DNA from: a virus
IMG/VR virus record: IMGVR_UViG_3300005664_000115
Coordinates: 1-21,841 of that record
DNA: 21,841 nt
Strand: one strand, 5' to 3'
The number at the start of each line of letters is the position of its first letter. The stretch's first letter is position 1. The notes beneath the pieces were generated by a model. The model was not told the origin of the DNA, searched no databases, and saw nothing but the letters and a program-made list of their open reading frames with translations. Shown here piece by piece: positions 17,701 to 21,841 of this stretch. The position numbers were made by a program, and so were the translations under genes.

Positions 17701-20700
17701 CTTGTGGCAATAACGTAGGAACCGCAAGTGGAACTCAGCATAGCTATCGGTACCGTAACACTACGGTACAGCCAGCCAAGTTTGTACCAACCGTTACGAC
17801 AGCAAGTCTAGTCCAACCCCTCTTTAGGGAGTTGCACTATCGGGCATTCGAGCGAGCCTACTCGGTTGCACTCAACGATCCAAATCTACTGACTCTGAAT
17901 TGCCCTACGCACAAGATAGCCTATGCTCCGCTATCTCGTGAGATTGTTCAGACTACGGTCAACTACTCCGCAGACACACTACCCGAGGCAGACTCCGATC
18001 CCTGGGTACGTAAGGGTTCTGGTACGGCTACAGTCACTGCTGGAAGTCTTGTTATCCAAGACACCACAGAAGGTGGGTTCCCATCAGGTAACCCTCTGTT
18101 CTGGGTAAAGGATGTAGACCTAACCTACCCTCATGTGTTCGCAGCTACTTGGCGCATGCAGGTGAACTCCTTTACCTCAAATGGGGTATTTACTGGAGTT
18201 GGTATTGGGTGGTCTGGGGGCCGCACGGCGATTGTCCTAGGTTACATCTATGATGGGGGTACTCGTAAACTTGGGTTCCTCAAGCGTGGATTTGGGAACG
18301 ACCCATCAGGCATTACCGCTTGGTTTGGAGGAGTGACTACAAACCTACCCGTCAACTTTGACTGGTCCACGAATCACAGTTACCGTCTGTTCCGTAGTCG
18401 GGATGGAGTGGTTCAGTTGTTTGTGGACGGAGAGGTTATTCCTAGTCTGCAAGTTGCAGAAGCAGACCTCCCATTTCTTGAGGAGCTTAACGACCCCTTC
18501 GTGCAGCTACAAGGAGTATTCTTTGGGTCTCTTAGCAGAGAGGCCAAGAACTCTAGTTCTTGGGACTTCGTACGATACCTAAGCCAGCCTACGAACCCAT
18601 CTCAAACTGCGCCGTCCATTTTTGCTGGATATGAGGGAGATCTACTACCTGAGGTAACCGCAACTCCTTGGACGCCAGTGGGGTATCATGGTAACGAGAC
18701 ACTTCTTGCTACGGGGTCTCTTCTTCTTGATTCTACTTCTGCAACAACCCAGTCGACCTCTACCTCCGTGGGGCTTATCGGGGGGGATTTCAAAGGGTTT
18801 ACCCGAATTGAACCGCTACTTTCGGTCTCTTCGAATGTAGTTCTCGACGTAAACGTACAGCTTCGGACTCTAACTCATGGCATAACCCCCAATGCTCTGA
18901 TGGCAGCGTTGGATGACGGTAACCGACTCATTCAGCTATGCCTGTTCCCTTACCAGTCCCAGCCTAAGGTAAGCTACCCAGGTCGGTCCTTGCCACAGGA
19001 GGCCTCTCCGCCATGGGCAGCTCTTGGGACAGCCACTGGGAGCATGGTAGGGCGAACGCTTAGGGTTACGGATACCTTGACCACAGGAGGGCTGGTGTAC
19101 TTCCGGGAGGACCTGGAGGCAGTTAGCTCCCCTAGCCGTATCATTGAGGCCTCGATAGACTCTACGGCAGAGTTCAAGGTCAAGGTAGTGTCCTTCACCC
19201 CAGATGGTACGTCGATTGGGTTTTGTGGTGCTACAGTAGACATCTTCGATGGGACCCGAGCCGTTGGGTTGATGCTGCGGCAAACAACTCTAGGCGTATT
19301 CCAAGTAGCCTTTCACTCAGATGGGTCCTTGTTGGGAGTAGGGTCTCAATTCCTATTCAATTGGAATGATGGTCTATCTCACATCTACCGGGTCGTAAAG
19401 AGCGCTACTGGGAACCTCGTATCGCTCTTCATTGACAACAATTTGATTGGGTCGTTTCCGTATACATCCTTCAACGTAGGGTTGGGTAACCCTACTATGT
19501 CGTTTGGTTCGGCTACGGGCTCAAGTGTATCCTCAACCTCCGTTGTGGATTGGGTGTATGTGAATATTTGGAGAGGTCAATCGGCTACTCCTACCCGATA
19601 TGCGGGTATCTGGAAGGGCTCCGACTCCGACTCACTTACAGGTTACCACCTACCACTTAAACTAGAGTCCAAGTCTGGGATCGTAGCTGGCAACACACTG
19701 ACAGATACTACGGTTGACTTCGTGGCTGCTTCTGTCTCTGTGGGTAACCACCTTGTCATTGACATTGGCCCAGATAAGGGGACCTACACGGTTGCGAGTG
19801 TTGGCACGAACACTCTAACGTTTGTGGAGTCGTTCGCTCAAGTTACTGAAATGGTTGGGTACCGAATTCCTCTTCAGGTGGATTGGACACTCGCACACAA
19901 GTATCGAATCGTAAGAGACCCCGATGGGTTTGTAGCCGTCCTTCTGGATGCTACTACAACCCCGCTCATACGCGTTGACTACAGTTCCGTAACTCTACCT
20001 CCTAGCTCTGTTGGAGTACCTTACATAATCAACCGAGGGCTACCTTCCGTTTCGTGGGGTTGCTTTGATCCTACAAACCTCTCTCAATCTGCTTGGGATT
20101 ACGTGAGGTATGGGATCACTAGCTCTCCAACAGAGACGAGAATTGCGCCACACCATCAAGTTCTAAATCAGCGCAATGTCATGGCCTCGCCTGAGCACTT
20201 GACGACGACAGTCGCTCACGGCCACACTCAGTACTCTTCCTCCTCTACTGGGATTCCACACCCATGGAAGGACTTCACAGACAATGCTCTGAATATAGCA
20301 TTCACTCGGTTGAATGAGGGTACACCCCTCATGCCTTCAACCCAAACCTATGAAGTTCGTAGACCTACTCCAGTGTTCGAGTTTGTCTCGGGCCTTAATC
20401 GACCTGAAGACGTACTCAATAGTGACCCTGACTTCGTTCTGAACGATGCGTCACAACGATCCAGACTCATTGTTCCTAATGACGTGCTATACGACGGTCT
20501 TCAGATTACGGAAGAGACCACAGGGGAAGCGGAGCACCTCTACCCATACTCAGATGGGAACATAACAGCACTTGGTAAGCTAAATTGGACGAAAGAGGTG
20601 TGCGGTACTTACCTTGCCGACGTACTTCCTGAGCTAGACCCCAACTTTGGCACCACCTGGGTCCTTCAGTCGGATAATCCTGGTGCCACCACAACAACCG

Positions 20701-21071
20701 TATCGTCAGGGGTATTGACCTACTCCACCACAGCGACCCCGAACAACAACACCATTTACCGTAATGCTACACCACTAACTGACTCTGTTGGGCTACAGAC
20801 ACGAGTGGACTTCAAGATCAAAGTGGTAGCTGATTCATCGCTAGGGCTTGGGGACTCGGGTATACGATTTGGTTTCAACGCGCTAGGATTGACAGCTTCG
20901 TTGGCCTTCGTGACTACTCCACTTGGGGACCGAGAGGTACGTCTGCTGGACCTAAACACAAATCTTGTCCTTGGGGCGATCCCATTCGACTTTCTAGATG
21001 GACTATTTCATGTGTACCGTCTAGAGAAGAACCCTGTAACGAGTATGCTTGACGTGTCCATCGACCCCTAG
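14772..21071 (+). CDS. Giant modular tail fibre/adhesin with LamG-like and Ig-like domains, 2099 aa
   Basis: This is probably a receptor-binding fibre or virion adhesin. Residues 1-220 form a LamG/concanavalin-like domain (ADFDGVNDTL, VHAVVKV, CSIRVDGG), the fold often used for carbohydrate binding. Residues 229-472 carry twelve ~20-residue repeats. About 517-690 is an Ig-like domain with an inserted barrel module. About 698-797 matches the bacterial SbsA/Big_5 Ig type (LLITFNEDM... TPKDLAGNPIDP). Further LamG-like domains open at residues 1068, 1290, 1406 and 1950, each with an LPE/LPQ motif. Closing WDFVRY-like strands are seen for the first three. The 1290 domain seems split around the 1406 one, and the last ends early. 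A recurring barrel module lies near 1635-1692. AGGAA at 14756-14760, inside the endonuclease gene, is the likely Shine-Dalgarno (11 bases). The family is convincing; the ligand is unknown. Confidence 0.8.
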   Translation: MAYPHTLAWSGYWSTNYAGSPWVGEATAGASSGRDLTEATNPPATGTARYGHTPADFDGVNDTLSSVNLVEDFMTDWVTVHAVVKVNSAVAPSAFLYDDPCIINVYASAAICISVTTSGVAFQVYTSTGSVQTGYVPLSLGVVHCVQARSDGTNCSIRVDGGAWTSVANVDPIVTAPGVPLLVGKDYYASNFLDADIYTLGVAPSAFSDGTLDSLYAYDRDRYIFLPLDATLAGDASLTASLDLLGGAIAVDATISGDGSVTSSLSLLGALDSGLTGDASVTSSLDLLGALTTALAGDGSVTSSLDLLGALDTALTGDAAVTASLDVLGSGMDATLAGDASVTSSLSLLGALGATLAGDASVAASLDVNLVAALAGDASVASSLSLLGALSSTVSGDASVSSALSVVSPLASALAGGATVTASLVTSGVAVPVDATLAGGATVAASLVLQGSLSATLAGGTTIGLLSLTTISSDFDEYLTIVEDASFLTRSSVAVEDTLTLFEAIRTGLSLFESQSNTTIQVVFPEELRLNGVSDVTNYSVDSYGGGFPINILSVAPIVQTKKSGVQGQVVESAPGVLYSRVFDLYSDTAIPSDIGGYLVLGSESFQITAVAGSQVTVDRPIPIYGLNGNYVPGSGFTSGTGQLVWSITTGVLGATLTVTEGTDGASYLGRVTHLQRAVSGQIYSSPSSFSFQAIGLKPRVSSVQLSTEGTLLITFNEDMRIDAALLDVAEYSITGPTRVQIESVSMISSRSIALLTSGFGAGSYNLTVNATGTPKDLAGNPIDPIFNLAAFSGSVPVTSKSIFTDKGPIVRPALTLQSGVNGTIQTFTTTTFGASKVFTSNEVVLPGGVFTSSHVGLQLELGNSTVNGGTYKVLGVVAANRLKLQANLRLPDANNGSLSWKLVNPRTGEIADDPSDVSVRVNGVAVTPLAVVGLLGQVVLPSVPSSTDTVNVDYSWISEPTVEFRRLNSKEFRLNACGNNVGTASGTQHSYRYRNTTVQPAKFVPTVTTASLVQPLFRELHYRAFERAYSVALNDPNLLTLNCPTHKIAYAPLSREIVQTTVNYSADTLPEADSDPWVRKGSGTATVTAGSLVIQDTTEGGFPSGNPLFWVKDVDLTYPHVFAATWRMQVNSFTSNGVFTGVGIGWSGGRTAIVLGYIYDGGTRKLGFLKRGFGNDPSGITAWFGGVTTNLPVNFDWSTNHSYRLFRSRDGVVQLFVDGEVIPSLQVAEADLPFLEELNDPFVQLQGVFFGSLSREAKNSSSWDFVRYLSQPTNPSQTAPSIFAGYEGDLLPEVTATPWTPVGYHGNETLLATGSLLLDSTSATTQSTSTSVGLIGGDFKGFTRIEPLLSVSSNVVLDVNVQLRTLTHGITPNALMAALDDGNRLIQLCLFPYQSQPKVSYPGRSLPQEASPPWAALGTATGSMVGRTLRVTDTLTTGGLVYFREDLEAVSSPSRIIEASIDSTAEFKVKVVSFTPDGTSIGFCGATVDIFDGTRAVGLMLRQTTLGVFQVAFHSDGSLLGVGSQFLFNWNDGLSHIYRVVKSATGNLVSLFIDNNLIGSFPYTSFNVGLGNPTMSFGSATGSSVSSTSVVDWVYVNIWRGQSATPTRYAGIWKGSDSDSLTGYHLPLKLESKSGIVAGNTLTDTTVDFVAASVSVGNHLVIDIGPDKGTYTVASVGTNTLTFVESFAQVTEMVGYRIPLQVDWTLAHKYRIVRDPDGFVAVLLDATTTPLIRVDYSSVTLPPSSVGVPYIINRGLPSVSWGCFDPTNLSQSAWDYVRYGITSSPTETRIAPHHQVLNQRNVMASPEHLTTTVAHGHTQYSSSSTGIPHPWKDFTDNALNIAFTRLNEGTPLMPSTQTYEVRRPTPVFEFVSGLNRPEDVLNSDPDFVLNDASQRSRLIVPNDVLYDGLQITEETTGEAEHLYPYSDGNITALGKLNWTKEVCGTYLADVLPELDPNFGTTWVLQSDNPGATTTTVSSGVLTYSTTATPNNNTIYRNATPLTDSVGLQTRVDFKIKVVADSSLGLGDSGIRFGFNALGLTASLAFVTTPLGDREVRLLDLNTNLVLGAIPFDFLDGLFHVYRLEKNPVTSMLDVSIDP
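15456..16187 (+). repeat. Twelve tandem ~60-nt (20-aa) repeats in the fibre gene
   Basis: The encoded unit is close to ATLAGDASVTSSLSLLGALD. I count twelve copies of 18-25 residues. Copies 2-5 keep an exact 60-nt period, and later copies drift to 54-66 nt. At DNA level the words TCAAGTCTT and GGAGCCCTA recur in copies 2-6 and 8, so the central copies are the least diverged. The last three copies change GD to GG (LAGGATV). The regular GD turns and alternating small and aliphatic residues suggest a beta-solenoid or a stacked fibrous shaft. Such tracts can gain or lose units by slippage or recombination. Confidence 0.9.
17973..21068 (+). repeat. LamG-like domain copies in the C-terminal half of the fibre
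   Basis: Domain openings with LPE or LPQ followed by a PW or TW strand start at about 17973, 18639, 18987 and 20619. Each is followed by a G-x-L-x-V-x-D/S-T strand. Closing features (H-x-YR-x-x-[KR], then a V/L-F-[IV]-D strand, then WD[FY]VRY or DWVYV) appear three times. The distance between the second and third openings is only ~116 residues, whereas an uninterrupted copy takes ~200. The fourth copy stops just after its IDP strand. Confidence 0.7.
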
Positions 21072-21100
21072 TGGGATAAAGAACTTCTACGGAAGTCCAA

Positions 21101-21116
21101 GGGAGCGGTAGCTCCC
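21101..21116 (+). other. Perfect 6-bp hairpin in the gap before the last gene
   Basis: GGGAGC (21101-21106) pairs exactly with GCTCCC (21111-21116) around the loop GGTA. No T-tract follows, so it is not a typical intrinsic terminator. It ends one base before the AAGAGGG Shine-Dalgarno (21117-21123) of the next gene, and could tune its translation or mark an mRNA processing site. Confidence 0.45.
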
Positions 21117-21131
21117 AAGAGGGTACTTAAC

Positions 21132-21841
21132 ATGGGTGTCGCGACATGCCAATTTACGCAAGGTGCAGTTGTAGGAGGTAGCGGTCAATCCGTTTTTGGA
21201 TTCACTACCAATGCCGTTGCGACCATGACCGATAATGGTGGGGCTGGAGCTTCTTCCTACCTGTGGGAAATCATTTCTTGGCCTAGTCCACTTGCGTCGG
21301 CTCCTGCAATCACGAACTCTACAACGCAAGTTGCAACGGTTACGCCCACTTTAGATGGGGTGTACATCGTGAAACTCACCAGAGTAGAGGCTGCGGTTAC
21401 GACCACGGACATCAAGTTCTTTGGTGTCTCAGATGAGGACACCCTTACGCTTCCTTCGGTGGGTCAGACTGGGAACATGACCAACCAGTCTGTAAACGCT
21501 CAGAGAGCTGGTTGGGCCGGTCGTCAGAACGCTACCACGAATTTCCAGCTGGATGCATACCTTCGGTTCCTAAAAGCTCGCGTAGGCCGATACACAGGGC
21601 ACACTCTCGTTGTAAGTCACTCGTCTGGCGCCCCTGTAGTCCTAGCTATTGTTGAAGGGGTAAGCAAGCCTCTAAGGTTTGTTACGATGACAGGGGCTGG
21701 CACCTATACCGAGGAGCTTACAGCCTCAGCCAACGATGGCATGCGGGTCCGGTATCGAGTCGTGATGACAGCAGGGGCAGGTAACTTCATTCTTAAGAAT
21801 GGAGTTGCAGGATCGACGATCCTAACCCTGACCGCCCCCCC
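21132..21841 (+). CDS. Ig/PKD-like tail fibre protein, 5' part only (236 codons, runs off the edge)
   Basis: The frame is open from ATG 21132 to the window end. The first ~90 residues resemble an Ig- or PKD-like beta sandwich (SYLWEIISWP, then TVTPTLDGVYIVKLTR), a pattern common in phage fibre proteins. A stretch around residues 100-140 (LPSVGQTGNM..., RAGWAGRQN..., LDAYLRFLK) looks like a linker with a helix. From about 150 a new beta domain begins (HTLVVSHSSGAPVVLAIVEG). Start choice: AAGAGGG at 21117-21123 is eight bases upstream, and the CTTAACATGG around the start also surrounds the start of the 2099-aa fibre gene. It lies in the same frame as that gene, 20 sense codons after its TAG. 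It is likely another fibre or accessory receptor-side protein. Confidence 0.75.
   Translation, partial: MGVATCQFTQGAVVGGSGQSVFGFTTNAVATMTDNGGAGASSYLWEIISWPSPLASAPAITNSTTQVATVTPTLDGVYIVKLTRVEAAVTTTDIKFFGVSDEDTLTLPSVGQTGNMTNQSVNAQRAGWAGRQNATTNFQLDAYLRFLKARVGRYTGHTLVVSHSSGAPVVLAIVEGVSKPLRFVTMTGAGTYTEELTASANDGMRVRYRVVMTAGAGNFILKNGVAGSTILTLTAP

Overview
This window is part of the tail, baseplate and fibre module of a large contractile-tailed bacteriophage (a myovirus, probably with a large genome), or of a prophage of that kind. Three observations support this. All genes lie on the + strand and are packed nose to tail with gaps or overlaps of a few bases. Most products are very long, beta-rich, modular proteins without signal peptides. 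A baseplate J/gp47-like gene is followed by a gpI-like gene and then by fibre genes, which is the usual myovirus order. I cannot name the host. Base composition looks close to half G+C by eye. No tRNA, rRNA, CRISPR array, insertion sequence, integrase or attachment site was seen.

Layout. 12-4754 encodes a 1580-residue beta-rich virion protein with an internal duplication and a small barrel-like module that recurs in the fibre. 4759-4962 encodes a 67-residue charged protein. 4969-7116 encodes a 715-residue protein with a fibronectin type III-like domain between long hydrophobic helical regions. 7141-7890 encodes a coiled-coil-containing protein. 7887-9026 encodes a probable gp25/W-like baseplate wedge protein with a CxxC motif. 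9031-12486 encodes a giant baseplate J-like protein. 12486-13301 encodes a gpI-like protein. After a 50-bp gap with a hairpin and the best Shine-Dalgarno in the window, 13352-13885 encodes a small tail-fibre-type protein. 13889-14770 is a free-standing GIY-YIG homing endonuclease wedged flush into the operon. 14772-21071 encodes a 2099-residue fibre/adhesin. It has an N-terminal LamG-like domain, twelve tandem ~20-residue repeats, Ig-like domains and several more LamG-like domains, one apparently nested in another and the last one cut short. A final Ig-like fibre gene starts at 21132 and runs off the right edge.

How they work together (family knowledge plus inference). The gp25-, J- and gpI-like proteins would form the baseplate wedge, which triggers sheath contraction. 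The 177-residue protein, the 2099-residue fibre and the last gene would form the receptor-contacting periphery. The upstream 1580-, 67-, 715- and 249-residue proteins have no function I can name, but their position suggests tail or baseplate parts. The endonuclease is a selfish element and has no structural role.

No clearly new defence or enzymatic system is visible. The most unusual features are the nested LamG architecture, the 60-nt-period repeat tract, the enlarged J protein with an EF-hand-like loop, and the duplicated DNA-binding region of the endonuclease. No gap between genes exceeds 60 bp, so there are no long empty stretches.
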